DNA of 64,000 bases from Nonomuraea africana (GCF_014873535.1 NZ_JADBEF010000001.1:2108001-2172000), one strand, 5' to 3'; shown: positions 42,717 to 51,864, counted from the first letter of the stretch. The notes: a model not told the origin generated them from the letters alone. Numbers and translations: made by a program.

Positions 42717-44888
42717 CTACGGGCGCTTCAGGCTGCGGGCGCAGGGGAGACGTTCGCAAGCGTTGGTGATCGCGGGGCGGGGCTCGGTGACCAGCTCGAT
42801 CCCGTCGGGCAGATCGGAGACGATCGCGGATCGGCCGTCCGCCGGCACGTCGATGGTGATGCGGGCGCCGGCGACCGGCAGGTCTTTGATCCGCAGCTCC
42901 CCGAAGCCATGGGGAAGGGTGGGAGCGATCCAGAGCTGCCCGTACGGCACCCACGGATCCATCCGCAGCAGGCACCTGAGCAGATGGACGGGGGCCGCGG
43001 CGGCCCACGCCTGCGGTGAACAGGAGGTCGGGAAGGGGATCGGCTGCGGGAACTCCGCCCGGTCGAAGCCGCAGAACAGCTCGGGCAGCCGTCCGCCGAA
43101 CGCCCGGGCGGCGTCCAGCAGGCCGAGGGCGAGTCGCTGGGCCTCCTCGACGAAGCCGTACCTCATCAGCCCGGCGGCGACGATCGCGTTGTCGTGCGGC
43201 CAGACCGAGCCGTTGTGGTAGCTCATCGGGTTGTAGGCGCCCATCGAGGTGGCCAGGGTGCGCACGCCGTACCCGGTGAACATCTCCGGCGACATCAGGT
43301 GCGCCGCCACGGCGGTGGCGCGCTCCTCGTCCACGATCCCGGTCCACAGGCAGTGGCCCATGTTGGAGCCGAAGCCGTCGATGGGCCGGCCGGCGCCGTC
43401 GAGGCCCATGGCGTAGTAGCCCTTGTCGGGCAGCCAGAACCGCTCGTTGAAGGCCTTCCTGATCGCCGTGGCCCTGGTCAGGCAGCGTCGCTCGGTCTCG
43501 GCGTCGGCGACGTTGTTGGCGAAGTGGGCGCGCGCGAGGTAGGCGGCGTAAACGTACCCCTGCACCTCTGCGAGCGCGATGGGGGTACGGGCGAGGGTGC
43601 CGTCGGCGAAGTTGATCCCGTCGAAGGAGTCCTTCCAGCCCTGGTTGATCAGTCCCTGGTCGGTCTTGCGCTGGTACCACAGCAGGCCGTCGGGCCCGCC
43701 GTATTGCTCGATCCAGTCGAGAGCGGCGTCGGCGTGCGGCAGCAGCTCCTCGGCGGCCCCCTCGTGCAGGCCCCAGCAGCGCAGTTCGCCCAGCAGCATG
43801 ACGAACAGGGGAGTGGCGTCGACCGACCCGTAGTAGGCGTGGCCACCATGCGGCGACACCCCGCTCTCCACCCCGAACCGCAGCTCGTGCATGATCTTGC
43901 CGGGTTCCTCCTCGGTCAGGGGGTCGCTCTTGGTCCCCTGCAGCCGGGCCAGCCGGCGCAGCGTGCCAAGGGCGAGGGACTGGTCGAGCGGCAGCACCAT
44001 CCAGGAGGTCAGCAGCGCGTCCCGGCCGAACAGGGTCATGAACCACGGCGCGCCCGCGGCGATCGCCGGTGGGTCCTCCGGATGGTCGGGATCGAACAGC
44101 CGCAGGCTCCCCAGATCCTCGCGCGAGCGGTGCAGCGCCTTGGCCAGACCGCTGTGCCCGGTGCGGACGACGGGGCTGCGGCGGGTCCAGTCGGCCAGCC
44201 GCCTGACCGGCTTGGCGTGCTCCAACGCGTGATCGACGGGGAACCAGGCGGACGACTCCTCCCCCTCGATGACCGGGTTCACCAGAATCGTGGTCCGCCA
44301 CTCCCCGCGGGCCGGGACGACGATGCGGAAGCAGAGCAGACCGGGCGCCGCCGTCACCGGTGTGTCGGGTGACTCGACGACGATCCGGGCGCCCCGCGAC
44401 CGGCTCGCCGCGAAAACCCGCAACCCCGTCTCCTCGGGCGCCATCTCGACATCGGCCACGTGCCGGGCGCGTCCGGCCTTCACCTCGAACAGGTCGGCCA
44501 CGTCGGAACCCACGTAGATGGCCACGGTGCAGCCGATCGGCTCCTCCGAGAGGTTGCGCAACCGGAGATCCTCGCGCAGGCCGCCGCCGACGTACCGGTC
44601 CCGCACCACCAGCAGCGTGCTCTCCACCCGTCCCGGTCGCGGGTGCGCCCTGCCGAGGAAGGTGGAGTGGTACGGCTCGGCCGGGATCAACGCGAGCGTC
44701 TCCACGGGCGCGTCGTCCACCCGCAGCTCCCAGCGTGACAGCAGCCGGGTGTCAGAGTGATAGACCCCCTGCGCGTCGCCAGGCAGAATGTCCCCGCTGC
44801 GAGCGCACACGCAGAAGGAGCTCCCCTCAACCAGTGTGACCGTGTCGCCGAGCGCCCCTGGCTGTCCCTCGAAAGTCCACGCGTTCAC
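42717..44888 (-). CDS. Amylo-alpha-1,6-glucosidase-type enzyme
   Basis: 723 residues, GTG start with GAAGGAG upstream. Residues ~1-210 match the GDE_N_bis-type N-terminal domain (SFCVCARSGDILPGDAQGVY, HSDTRLLSRWELRVDDAPVE). The remainder is an (alpha/alpha)6 barrel: PWFMTLFGRDALLTSWMVLP, LLWYQRKTDQGLINQGWKDS, SYHNGSVWPHDNAIVAAGLM. Related enzymes debranch glycogen or act on glucosylated compounds, transferring or hydrolysing alpha-1,6 branches. Co-transcribed with the GT4 glycosyltransferase (12 nt apart). Annotated elsewhere as glycogen debranching protein; the substrate here is inferred. Confidence 0.92.
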   Translation of the reverse strand: MNAWTFEGQPGALGDTVTLVEGSSFCVCARSGDILPGDAQGVYHSDTRLLSRWELRVDDAPVETLALIPAEPYHSTFLGRAHPRPGRVESTLLVVRDRYVGGGLREDLRLRNLSEEPIGCTVAIYVGSDVADLFEVKAGRARHVADVEMAPEETGLRVFAASRSRGARIVVESPDTPVTAAPGLLCFRIVVPARGEWRTTILVNPVIEGEESSAWFPVDHALEHAKPVRRLADWTRRSPVVRTGHSGLAKALHRSREDLGSLRLFDPDHPEDPPAIAAGAPWFMTLFGRDALLTSWMVLPLDQSLALGTLRRLARLQGTKSDPLTEEEPGKIMHELRFGVESGVSPHGGHAYYGSVDATPLFVMLLGELRCWGLHEGAAEELLPHADAALDWIEQYGGPDGLLWYQRKTDQGLINQGWKDSFDGINFADGTLARTPIALAEVQGYVYAAYLARAHFANNVADAETERRCLTRATAIRKAFNERFWLPDKGYYAMGLDGAGRPIDGFGSNMGHCLWTGIVDEERATAVAAHLMSPEMFTGYGVRTLATSMGAYNPMSYHNGSVWPHDNAIVAAGLMRYGFVEEAQRLALGLLDAARAFGGRLPELFCGFDRAEFPQPIPFPTSCSPQAWAAAAPVHLLRCLLRMDPWVPYGQLWIAPTLPHGFGELRIKDLPVAGARITIDVPADGRSAIVSDLPDGIELVTEPRPAITNACERLPCARSLKRP

Positions 44889-45031
44889 TGACGTGCTCCT
44901 TCAAGTAGTCCCCCCGTGCACTCTTACCTGCCCACTTCCGAGGCGCCGAGTCGACTTCATCTCGGGCCCGGCGAGACGTCTTCGCTGGTCCGGGCGTGAT
45001 CGTGGGGGAGAGGGGAGCACGTGACGGAAAA

Positions 45032-45063
45032 CCTGCCGCCCAGTCTCGCGCTGGGCGGGCAGG
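45032..45063 (-). terminator. Terminator of the 36-residue peptide gene
   Basis: Minus strand: CCTGCC(C)GCCCAG and CTGGGCGGCAGG form a 12-bp stem with a 7-nt loop, followed by TTTT (plus 45028-45031). It starts 7 nt past the TAA of the small gene. Confidence 0.8.
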
Positions 45064-45069
45064 CCCCCC

Positions 45070-45180
45070 TTACCGCGAGCTCCGCCTGGCCGGACGCGTG
45101 CCCTTCCGAAGGCCGAGGACCCCGAAGGTCACAGTCACCGCGGCTGCGGCCGCCGCCAGGATGGCGAGTGTTTTGATCAT
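45070..45180 (-). CDS. 36-residue membrane peptide
   Basis: ATG at 45180 preceded by GAGGGAATGCC (SD GAGGG). The product is one hydrophobic helix, MIKTLAILAAAAAAVTVTFG then VLGLRKGTRPARRSSR, ending TAA. Positive-inside tail, so a single-pass inner membrane peptide with the basic C-terminus in the cytoplasm. Its own intrinsic terminator with a U-run follows directly. 181 nt upstream region (44889-45069) holds nothing else. No family recognised; too short for usual gene callers. Confidence 0.6.
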   Translation of the reverse strand: MIKTLAILAAAAAAVTVTFGVLGLRKGTRPARRSSR

Positions 45181-45283
45181 GGCATTCCCTCGATTACGGA
45201 GCGTAGCTGACTTCTACTGATTGCAGTGTCTCCGGAGGTTTGTCGCAGAAACGCAACAGATGCCCTTGGATCGTCAAAAGGTT

Positions 45284-45332
45284 CAGCGGCGACCCCAGGC
45301 CCGAGATCGGCACGGGCCCGGGATCGCCGCTG
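45284..45332 (-). terminator. Terminator of the CBS gene
   Basis: CAGCGGCGA and TCGCCGCTG (9 bp, perfect) with an inner CCC-GGCCCG/CGGGCC-GGG stem, followed on the minus strand by AACCTTTTGACG. Located 22-70 nt past the CBS stop. Confidence 0.75.
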
Positions 45333-45353
45333 AGTTTCGGGGAAAACCGGGTC

Positions 45354-45770
45354 CTACCGGTTGCCCTCCGCTGCCGAGATGTCGGCCAGGGCGGAGTCGG
45401 AGTCTCGCTCGATCGCCAGATCGCCGATGCTCACGATGCCCACCGCGGTTCCCTTCTCCACGACCGGCACACGGCGTACCGCCGCCGAGCGCATGAGCTG
45501 GACGACCTGCTCGAGGCTCGTGTCGGGCCCGACGGTCTCGACGTCTTCGCTGCAGGCCTCGCGGACCGGAGTGTCGGATCCCTTCTCCTCGGCCACGACC
45601 CGCACCGTGATGTCACGGTCCGTGACGATGCCGCTGACTTTCCCGTTGTCGGTGACGATCACCGCCCCGGCGTCTTGCTCGACCATGAGCCGGGCCGCCA
45701 CAGATACCGGCTGGCTCGCCTCCACGGTCGCTGGATTGGCCGTCATCACGTCGGCCACGGTCCTGGCCAT
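45354..45770 (-). CDS. Tandem CBS-domain protein
   Basis: 138 residues from ATG at 45770 (GGAGA upstream); an earlier in-frame start at 45821 is rejected. Two CBS repeats: ADVMTANPATVEASQPVSVA, IVTDNGKVSGIVTDRDITVR; VETVGPDTSLEQVVQLMRSA, VVEKGTAVGIVSIGDLAIER. Same type as the CBS protein at 7285; nucleotide-sensing stress protein. It ends with a strong terminator. Confidence 0.9.
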   Translation of the reverse strand: MARTVADVMTANPATVEASQPVSVAARLMVEQDAGAVIVTDNGKVSGIVTDRDITVRVVAEEKGSDTPVREACSEDVETVGPDTSLEQVVQLMRSAAVRRVPVVEKGTAVGIVSIGDLAIERDSDSALADISAAEGNR

Positions 45771-45843
45771 GACGTTCTCCTCTCTCGGATCGAGTCCCCA
45801 TACCCGCCCTGCCTCCGGCAAACGAAGACCGAGCTCGGCGCGG

Positions 45844-46296
45844 TCATCGGCCGTAGGTGCCGACCAGGGTGCCCGACGCGAGCACGGTTCCCTCGGTCGC
45901 GCGACGGAGGTCCTCCGCGGAGAAACCGTCGCTGAGGTCGGTCGGCGCGCTCAGTGCGTACAGGCGGAAGAAGTACCGGTGCGGATCGTCACCCGGCGGC
46001 GGGTGCGGCCCGCCGTACCCCTGCCGGCCGAAGTCGTTGCGGCCGACGACGTACGCCTTCAGCTCGGCGCCTGCCTCCATCTGCGTGGTGTCGGGCGGGA
46101 TGCCGGCGACCAGCCAGTGGGTGAAGGTGCCGCTGGGGGCGTCCGGATCCTCGCATACCAGTGCCAGCTCGGCGCTGCCGTCCGGCACGTCGGACCACTG
46201 CAGCTGCGGGGAGACGTCCCCGGCCTCGTGGGAGTGGTCGCGGGGGATCATCGCGTGATCGTTGAACGCGGTACTGCGTAGCGTTATCCCAGCCAT
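45844..46296 (-). CDS. YbhB/YbcL family Raf-kinase-inhibitor-like (PEBP) protein
   Basis: 150 residues from ATG at 46296 (MAGITLRSTAFNDHAMIPRD); the frame runs further upstream to 46407 without similarity. PEBP motifs: DHSHEAGDVSPQLQWSDVPD, LALVCEDPDAPSGTFTHWLV (DPDAP signature), GRNDFGRQGYGGPHPPPGDD, HRYFFRLYALS. Bacterial PEBPs bind anions or phospholipid headgroups; enzymatic activity is not established. Upstream of the CBS gene, same strand. Confidence 0.9.
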   Translation of the reverse strand: MAGITLRSTAFNDHAMIPRDHSHEAGDVSPQLQWSDVPDGSAELALVCEDPDAPSGTFTHWLVAGIPPDTTQMEAGAELKAYVVGRNDFGRQGYGGPHPPPGDDPHRYFFRLYALSAPTDLSDGFSAEDLRRATEGTVLASGTLVGTYGR

Positions 46297-46439
46297 GCCG
46301 GTCCGCTGCCCCCAAGGCTCGCCTTCGAACAGGCAGAACATCTCGCCGAAGAGGACAACGGGTCGTTTTCCACCGATCGTGCTGGGCAGTCGGAGGACGA
46401 GACCCACCGCGGGCCCTCCTCGCCGTCATGGAGGTGCCG

Positions 46440-46973
46440 ATGCTCGAGGTGCTGCAGGTCCTGGCGGTGCTCTTCTTCGTGCTGGGCACCGTCCCGGCGC
46501 TGGCGCACGCCCTGGAGTCGCCGGGCAAGCGCCGCCTGGACAAAGACGTGTATCTCGCCGTCCAGTCGATCTACCATCCGGGGTTCACGCTGGCGGCCGG
46601 GATCGGGAAGGCCGTGGGGCTGATCGTCCTGATCGTCCTGCTCCTGTCGACCCCGGCGGGCACCGTCCCGTTCTGGCTGACGCTCGTCGCCGTGCTCGCC
46701 CTGGTCGCGATGCAGGCCGTCTACTGGACGGTCACCCATCCGCTCGATCGCCATTGGATGGTGGCCGAGCTCCACCGGCGGCGGGATGAACACCGGCATC
46801 TCGCCTACCGGCTCCTGTTCGGTGACGCCGCCGCCACGCGAACCGGGCTCCACGTCGAGCCGGTGCCGGCGGACTGGCAGCCGGTGCGCGATCGCTGGGA
46901 GTACTCCCACGTCGCCCGGGCGGCCCTCGCCGTGGTGGGCCTGGTGGCGCTGATCATCGCGGTGTCGGGGTGA
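46440..46973 (+). CDS. Four-helix membrane protein (DUF1772-like)
   Basis: 177 residues from ATG at 46440 chosen for GGAGGTG five bases upstream; 46428 is an alternative. Helices at ~4-22, 55-75, 82-102 and 158-176, with a conserved-looking VYLAVQSIYHPGFTLAAGIG and VTHPLDRHWM. Function unknown. First of a possible plus-strand unit with DUF3040 and rtcB (15 and 0 nt gaps). Confidence 0.7.
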   Translation: MLEVLQVLAVLFFVLGTVPALAHALESPGKRRLDKDVYLAVQSIYHPGFTLAAGIGKAVGLIVLIVLLLSTPAGTVPFWLTLVAVLALVAMQAVYWTVTHPLDRHWMVAELHRRRDEHRHLAYRLLFGDAAATRTGLHVEPVPADWQPVRDRWEYSHVARAALAVVGLVALIIAVSG

Positions 46974-46988
46974 GAGCAGGGTGGTCAT

Positions 46989-47234
46989 ATGAGCCTGTCA
47001 TGGAAGGAATGGCGCAGCCTCGCCGATCTGGAGCAGTCGCTGGCCCACGACGACCCGGAGTTCGTCCGGCGGGTCGAGGCGATCTACCGGGTCGAGTGCG
47101 GTGGCGAGGTCGCTCCACAAGGCGACTGGTCGGCTCTCCGGCTGTGGTTGGCGCGGGCGCGGACGGCACTGCTCTGGCTGGGCCTGGTCGCCGTCCTCAT
47201 GGGCCTGGTGCTGGCCGTCGTCGCGGCCGGGTGA
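46989..47234 (+). CDS. DUF3040 membrane protein
   Basis: 81 residues: LADLEQSLAHDDPEFVRRVE typifies DUF3040, followed by one helix LLWLGLVAVLMGLVLAVVAA. DUF3040 proteins are small actinobacterial membrane proteins of unknown function. Stop is immediately adjacent to the rtcB GTG start, so it is translationally coupled. Confidence 0.88.
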   Translation: MSLSWKEWRSLADLEQSLAHDDPEFVRRVEAIYRVECGGEVAPQGDWSALRLWLARARTALLWLGLVAVLMGLVLAVVAAG

Positions 47235-48680
47235 GTGGCGGTGCGGCCCGGAGCGATCGTGGAGCTGGTCGAGGAGACACCCTTCCGGTGGCGAATCGAA
47301 CGCCAGGGCGCGATGCGCGTGCCAGGGGTTGTCTTCGCCACCCGCGAGCTGCTGCCCGACCCGTCGGCCGATCAGTCGCTGGCCCAGGTGGCGGCCGTGG
47401 CCACGCTGCCCGGCATCGTCGAGGCCGCCTACGCCATGCCCGACATGCACTGGGGCTACGGATTCCCGATCGGCGGCGTGGCGGCCACCGACATCGAGCG
47501 GGGCGGGGTGGTCTCACCCGGCGGGGTCGGGTTCGACATCTCCTGCGGTGTGCGGCTGCTCCTCGCCGACCTGCACGTCGACCGGCTACGGCCGCGCCTG
47601 ACCGCGTTGATGGACGCGCTGGACGCGGCGATCCCGCGCGGCATGGGCCAGGGCGCGGTGTGGCGGCTGCGCCGTACCGCCGAGTTGGAGCAGATCCTGG
47701 CAGGCGGGGCCAGGTACGCCGTGGAGCGGGGCCATGGCGAGCCGAACGATCTCGACCGCTGCGAGGACCGCGGGGCCGTCGCCGACGCCGACCCGGGCGC
47801 GGTCGGGCGCCGGGCCCGTGACCGCGGGCTGGAGCAGGTCGGCAGCCTGGGCTCGGGCAACCACTTCCTGGAGGTCGAGGCGGTCGCCCAGGTCTACGAC
47901 GAGCCGATCGCCCAGGCGTATGGGCTGTGGCCGGGCCGGATCTGCCTGATGATCCACACCGGGTCGCGGGGGCTGGGCCACCAGATCTGCACCGACTTCG
48001 TGCGGACCATGGAGGCGGCCATGGCCCGGTACGGCATCAGCGTCCCCGACCGGCAACTGGCGTGCGCACCGGTCGCCTCCGCGGAGGGCAGGGCATACCT
48101 CGCGGCGATGGCGGCCGCCGCCAACTACGGCCGGGCCAACCGGCAGCTGCTCGGCCAGGCGGCCCGCCGCGCCTTCGACCGCGCCACCGGCCACGGCGAC
48201 CTGATCCTGCTCTACGACGTCTCGCACAACCTGGCCAAGCTCGAAACCCATCAGGTCGACGGCCAGGCCCGCCACCTGTGCGTCCACCGCAAGGGCGCCA
48301 CCCTGGCGCTGCCGCCCGGCCATGAGGACCTGCCGCCCGACCTGCGTCCTGTGGGGCAGCCGGTGCTGGTGCCCGGGTCGATGGGGGCGGGCTCGTACGT
48401 GCTGGCCGGGATGCCCGGTGCGCCCGCGTTCGCCTCGGCCTGCCACGGAGCCGGTCGCCGGCTGAGCCGCCACCAGGCGATGAAGACCACCACGGCGGCC
48501 CGGTTGCGCGCGGAACTGGAGGCGGCCGGGATCGCCGTGCGAGGCGCGTCCGCCCGTGGCCTCACCGAGGAGACGCCGCAGGCCTACAAGGACGTCGACG
48601 CGGTGGTCGATGCCTGCCAGCTCGCCGGTCTGGCCCGCAAGGTGGCCAAGCTGGCGCCCGTCGGCGTGGTCAAGGGCTAA
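47235..48680 (+). CDS. rtcB: RtcB RNA-splicing ligase
   Basis: 481 residues, GTG start. RtcB core with metal ligands and guanylation site: [35 protein letters not shown] (Asp and Cys), [11 protein letters not shown] (His), [30 protein letters not shown] (His), and [16 protein letters not shown] with the GMP-accepting histidine. Joins 2',3'-cyclic phosphate (or 3'-phosphate) to 5'-OH RNA ends using GTP. Its cofactor-like partner archease is encoded convergently 31 nt away. 3' end shows an 18-nt tandem repeat. Confidence 0.96.
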   Translation: MAVRPGAIVELVEETPFRWRIERQGAMRVPGVVFATRELLPDPSADQSLAQVAAVATLPGIVEAAYAMPDMHWGYGFPIGGVAATDIERGGVVSPGGVGFDISCGVRLLLADLHVDRLRPRLTALMDALDAAIPRGMGQGAVWRLRRTAELEQILAGGARYAVERGHGEPNDLDRCEDRGAVADADPGAVGRRARDRGLEQVGSLGSGNHFLEVEAVAQVYDEPIAQAYGLWPGRICLMIHTGSRGLGHQICTDFVRTMEAAMARYGISVPDRQLACAPVASAEGRAYLAAMAAAANYGRANRQLLGQAARRAFDRATGHGDLILLYDVSHNLAKLETHQVDGQARHLCVHRKGATLALPPGHEDLPPDLRPVGQPVLVPGSMGAGSYVLAGMPGAPAFASACHGAGRRLSRHQAMKTTTAARLRAELEAAGIAVRGASARGLTEETPQAYKDVDAVVDACQLAGLARKVAKLAPVGVVKG

Positions 48681-48715
48681 GGCGTGGTCAAGGGCCAGGC
48701 GTCGTCAAGGGTCAG
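48663..48715 (+). repeat. 18-nt tandem repeat at the rtcB stop
   Basis: GGCGTGGTCAAGGGCTAA (48663-48680) is followed by GGCGTGGTCAAGGGCCAG (48681-48698) and a third degraded copy to ~48715. The first copy includes the stop codon. The third overlaps the archease 3' end. Confidence 0.8.
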
Positions 48716-49137
48716 ACGTCCACCAGCACGTGCGCCCGCCACAGCCCGCACTCCCGTCCGAACCGCAGACTGTGCACGGCGATCGCCTTGGGCATCGCGC
48801 CCACCTGGTCGGCCGTCTCCACCGGTACGGTGGCCAGCCGTACCTCGACCTGGCCCTTGGTGGCGCCCGTCCGCTCGTCGATCGACACGTCCACCGCCAG
48901 GCGGCCGTACACCTCGATCTGGTAGATCACCTCGTCCAGCACGGCGACGAGCAACGCCTCGTCGGTCTCCTCGGCCATGGCGAGGGTCACGCAGTCGTCG
49001 GGTACCGCGCCCCCGCTGTCGGCGAAGCTCTCCACCAGCGCCTGGACCGCCTCGGCCAGGCACTCCTCCCGGTTGTCCGCCCACGCCTCGACCGCGATGT
49101 CGGCGGTGTGCGGGACCGCGCGATGGCCCTTGCTCAT
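48712..49137 (-). CDS. Archease
   Basis: 141 residues. Archease signature at the N-terminus HTADIAVEAWADNREECLAE and conserved DEALLVAVLDEVIYQIEVYG; C-terminal EVGAMPKAIAVHSLRF-type segment (GAMPKAIAVHSLRFGRE). Archease activates RtcB by promoting guanylation and multiple turnover. Convergent rtcB and archease genes, each downstream of stress genes, suggest joint use in repair of cleaved RNA under stress. Confidence 0.93.
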   Translation of the reverse strand: MSKGHRAVPHTADIAVEAWADNREECLAEAVQALVESFADSGGAVPDDCVTLAMAEETDEALLVAVLDEVIYQIEVYGRLAVDVSIDERTGATKGQVEVRLATVPVETADQVGAMPKAIAVHSLRFGRECGLWRAHVLVDV

Positions 49138-49212
49138 ACTGCCACTCCACCAGCAATTCCGGCCGCTGGGAAGCCTTGGTAGGGACGATCGCGAAGGGGC
49201 AGGGAGTCAGCC

Positions 49213-50454
49213 ATGACCACCGATGACGTGAGACGGCTGGCCCTGCCGCTGGCCGGCGGGGAGGATCTCGACCCGCTGCTGGATCGGGTGGGCGAGGCCC
49301 GCTTCGTCCTGATCGGCGAGGCCAGTCACGGCACGCACGACTTCTACTCCTGGCGGGCGCGGCTGACCCGGCGGCTGATCGTGGAGAAGGGCTTCGGGTT
49401 CATCGGCGTCGAAGGCGACTGGCCCGACTGCGAGCGGGTGCACCAGGCCGTCACCGGCGGGGCCGACCCCTTCCAGGCGCTGTACGGCTTCGCCCGCTGG
49501 CCCACCTTCATGTGGGCCAACGAGGAGGTCGTCGCGTTCGCGCGGTGGCTGCGGCTGTGGAACGACACCCGACCGGCGGAACGCCGCTGCGGCTTCCACG
49601 GCCTGGACGTCTACAGCCTGCTGGACTCCCTGCGGGCCATCCGCAGATACACCATGACCCACCTGCCCGAGCAGGCCGAGACCGTGCTGAGCGCGATGCA
49701 GTGCTTCGAGGCCTACGGGCATGATCCGCAGCAGTACGGCCTGCTGACCCGGCTGCTGCCGGAATCGTGCGAGAAGGAGGTCGTGGAACTGCTGTGCCAG
49801 CTGGCCGAGCGGACGCCGCGGGACGAGGCCGGCTTCGCCGCACGGCAGAACGCGGAGGTCGTGGCGGGCGCCGAGCGCTACTACCGGGCGATGGTTCGCG
49901 GCGGCCCGCACTCGTGGAACGTGCGGGACATCCACATGGCCGACACGCTGGACCGGCTCGCCGGCCACTACGGCGCCAAAGGCGTCGTGTGGGCGCACAA
50001 CACCCATGTGGGTGACGCGCGCGCCACGGACATGGCCAGGGCCGGCATGACCAACCTCGGCCAGCTGGCCAGGGAGCGGCACGGCGAGGAGGCGGTGCTC
50101 GTCGGGTTCGGCAGCCACCGGGGCACGGTGATCGCGGCCCAGCGGTGGGGCGCCCCGTCGAGGATCATGGACGTGCCGCCGGCGCGGCCCGGATCCGTGG
50201 AATCGATCATGCACGACGCCGGGCCGGAGCGGGCGTTGTTCCTGCTCGATGGCTGGCCGGAGCAGCCGATCGGGCACCGGGCCATCGGCGTCGTCTACCA
50301 CCCGGAGCGCGACCACCGGGCGAACTACGTGCCCTCCGTGCTCGGCCGCCGCTATGACGCGTTCATCTGGCTGGACCGCACCGAGGCGCTGCGCCCGCTG
50401 CACCAGGAGCCGCCGGAGGCCGCGGAGTACGAGACGTTCCCCTCCGCGGTCTGA
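49213..50454 (+). CDS. Erythromycin-esterase-like protein
   Basis: 413 residues; SD GGGAG before ATG. EreA/ChaN-like fold: FVLIGEASHGTHDFYSWRAR (catalytic histidine near the start), GFIGVEGDWPDCERVHQAVT, RNAEVVAGAERYYRAMVRGG-like middle, GVVWAHNTHVGDARATDMAR. Family members hydrolyse macrolide lactones, but actinobacterial stress-island copies (often with DUF3040 and CBS genes) are usually not resistance enzymes; the substrate is unresolved. Confidence 0.92.
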   Translation: MTTDDVRRLALPLAGGEDLDPLLDRVGEARFVLIGEASHGTHDFYSWRARLTRRLIVEKGFGFIGVEGDWPDCERVHQAVTGGADPFQALYGFARWPTFMWANEEVVAFARWLRLWNDTRPAERRCGFHGLDVYSLLDSLRAIRRYTMTHLPEQAETVLSAMQCFEAYGHDPQQYGLLTRLLPESCEKEVVELLCQLAERTPRDEAGFAARQNAEVVAGAERYYRAMVRGGPHSWNVRDIHMADTLDRLAGHYGAKGVVWAHNTHVGDARATDMARAGMTNLGQLARERHGEEAVLVGFGSHRGTVIAAQRWGAPSRIMDVPPARPGSVESIMHDAGPERALFLLDGWPEQPIGHRAIGVVYHPERDHRANYVPSVLGRRYDAFIWLDRTEALRPLHQEPPEAAEYETFPSAV

Positions 50455-50461
50455 TCCTTCT

Positions 50462-50923
50462 TCAGAGGGGCGGGAGGGACGGGGCCTGCGGGCCGCGGTA
50501 CGGCAGGGGCTGGCTGTAGACGAGGTTGGTGGTGGTGCTGCCGAACTCCGTCAGCTCGTTGACCAGTTGTTCGAGGTGGCCCATGGAGGTGGCGGCGACC
50601 TTGAGCATGTAGCAGTCGTCACCGGTGGTGCGCAGGCACTCCAGGATCTCGGCGCGCTCGCCCAGGAGCCGGTGCAGCGGCTCGTGCCGGTTACCCGGGT
50701 ACTTCAGGCGAACCACGGCGAGCACGGGGAACCCGACCTTCTCCACGTCGACCTGCGCCCGGTAGCCGGTGATGACGGCCGCCGACTCCAGCCGCTTGAC
50801 CCGCTCGGTCACCGCGGAAGCGCTGAGGCTGACCCGCCGGCCCAGCTCCGTCAGGGAGATGCGGCCGTCGCGCTGGAGCTCCGCCAGGATCATCCAGTCG
50901 GTTGCGTCAAGAGTCACGGCCAT
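50462..50923 (-). CDS. Lrp/AsnC family regulator
   Basis: 153 residues: helix-turn-helix WMILAELQRDGRISLTELGR and VSLSASAVTERVKRLE, then RAM ligand domain VDVEKVGFPVLAVVRLKYPG, TGDDCYMLKVAATSMGHLEQ. Divergent from the F420 oxidoreductase gene; an AATCCC-7-GGGATT repeat lies between. Probably controls the oxidoreductase/deaminase pair. Confidence 0.95.
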   Translation of the reverse strand: MAVTLDATDWMILAELQRDGRISLTELGRRVSLSASAVTERVKRLESAAVITGYRAQVDVEKVGFPVLAVVRLKYPGNRHEPLHRLLGERAEILECLRTTGDDCYMLKVAATSMGHLEQLVNELTEFGSTTTNLVYSQPLPYRGPQAPSLPPL

Positions 50924-50974
50924 TTGGCCAGAATAGCGGGGGATCCACGGGGAACCGAGGGTTATGCCGTGAGA

Positions 50975-50993
50975 AATCCCTTCCAGTGGGATT
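50975..50993. promoter_or_regulatory. Candidate Lrp-type operator
   Basis: AATCCC and GGGATT separated by TTCCAGT, 52 nt before the Lrp start and 23 nt before the oxidoreductase GTG. Size and symmetry fit Lrp/AsnC sites. Confidence 0.5.
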
Positions 50994-51015
50994 GTCTGGT
51001 GAATAGTCTTGACCG

Positions 51016-51864
51016 GTGCAGATAGGGATAAACGTTCCGAACTTTGGGCCGGGCACCGACCCGGCCACGCTCCGGCAATGGGCGCAGACCGTAGAGGGCC
51101 TCGGCTTCGACCTGCTGATGGTCTCCGACCACGTGGCGATCACACCCGACGTCGCCGAGCAGTATCCGGCCCCGTTCTACGAGCCGTTCACCACGCTCGC
51201 CTGGCTGGCCGGCATCACCAGCACCGTCAGGCTCGGCACCACGGTGCTCATCGTCCCTTATCGGCATCCCCTGCTGATCGCACGCATGGCCGCCAACCTC
51301 CACCAGCTCAGCGGCGGACGCCTGGTGCTCGGCGTGGCCTCCGGCTGGGCCCGCCAGGAGTTCGAGGCGCTCGGTGTGCCGTTCGAGCGGCGCGGCCCGC
51401 TCACCGACGAGCACCTGCGTGCCGTACGGGAGGCCTGGAAGAACGAGGGTGACTACGGTCCAGGGCCGATCCCGATCTGGGTGGGCGGCAACAGCGACGC
51501 CGGCATGCGCCGCGCGGTACGGCTGGGCGAGGCGTGGCATCCGCTGCGCCGCACGATCCCGTGGCTGCGCGACGCGGTGGACCGGCTGAAGGCCATCGCC
51601 GACGCGGAGGGCAGGGCCGTACCCGCGCTGGCGCCGCGCATCATGCTGCGGATAACCGGCACGCCGGTCACCGGCGCCGAGCGGCGCGCGGGCGAGGGCA
51701 CGATCGAGCAGATCATGGACGACCTCGACCGGCTGCGCGCCATGGGCGCCGACACCGTCGTGCTCGACCCGTTCGACAGCGACCCCGAGGAGACCCGCCA
51801 CCCCGAGACGGCCTGGCACGCGCTCGCCGCCGTCGCGGCTCACAGAGAGAGGAAGCTTCCGTGA
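51016..51864 (+). CDS. LLM-class F420-dependent oxidoreductase
   Basis: 282 residues, GTG start. Luciferase-like monooxygenase barrel: MQIGINVPNFGPGTDPATLR, FDLLMVSDHVAITPD, VRLGTTVLIVPYRHPLLIAR, HQLSGGRLVLGVASGWARQE, PIPIWVGGNSDAGMRRAVRL. LLM proteins of this size in actinobacteria use F420 or FMN; F420 is the usual assignment in this group. Its stop overlaps the deaminase start (GTGA). Confidence 0.9.
   Translation: MQIGINVPNFGPGTDPATLRQWAQTVEGLGFDLLMVSDHVAITPDVAEQYPAPFYEPFTTLAWLAGITSTVRLGTTVLIVPYRHPLLIARMAANLHQLSGGRLVLGVASGWARQEFEALGVPFERRGPLTDEHLRAVREAWKNEGDYGPGPIPIWVGGNSDAGMRRAVRLGEAWHPLRRTIPWLRDAVDRLKAIADAEGRAVPALAPRIMLRITGTPVTGAERRAGEGTIEQIMDDLDRLRAMGADTVVLDPFDSDPEETRHPETAWHALAAVAAHRERKLP

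Noticed and set aside
49207..50403. 398-residue minus frame opposite the erythromycin-esterase-like gene
   Set aside because: Shadow frame with composition typical of high-GC antisense; the plus frame has the catalytic motifs.
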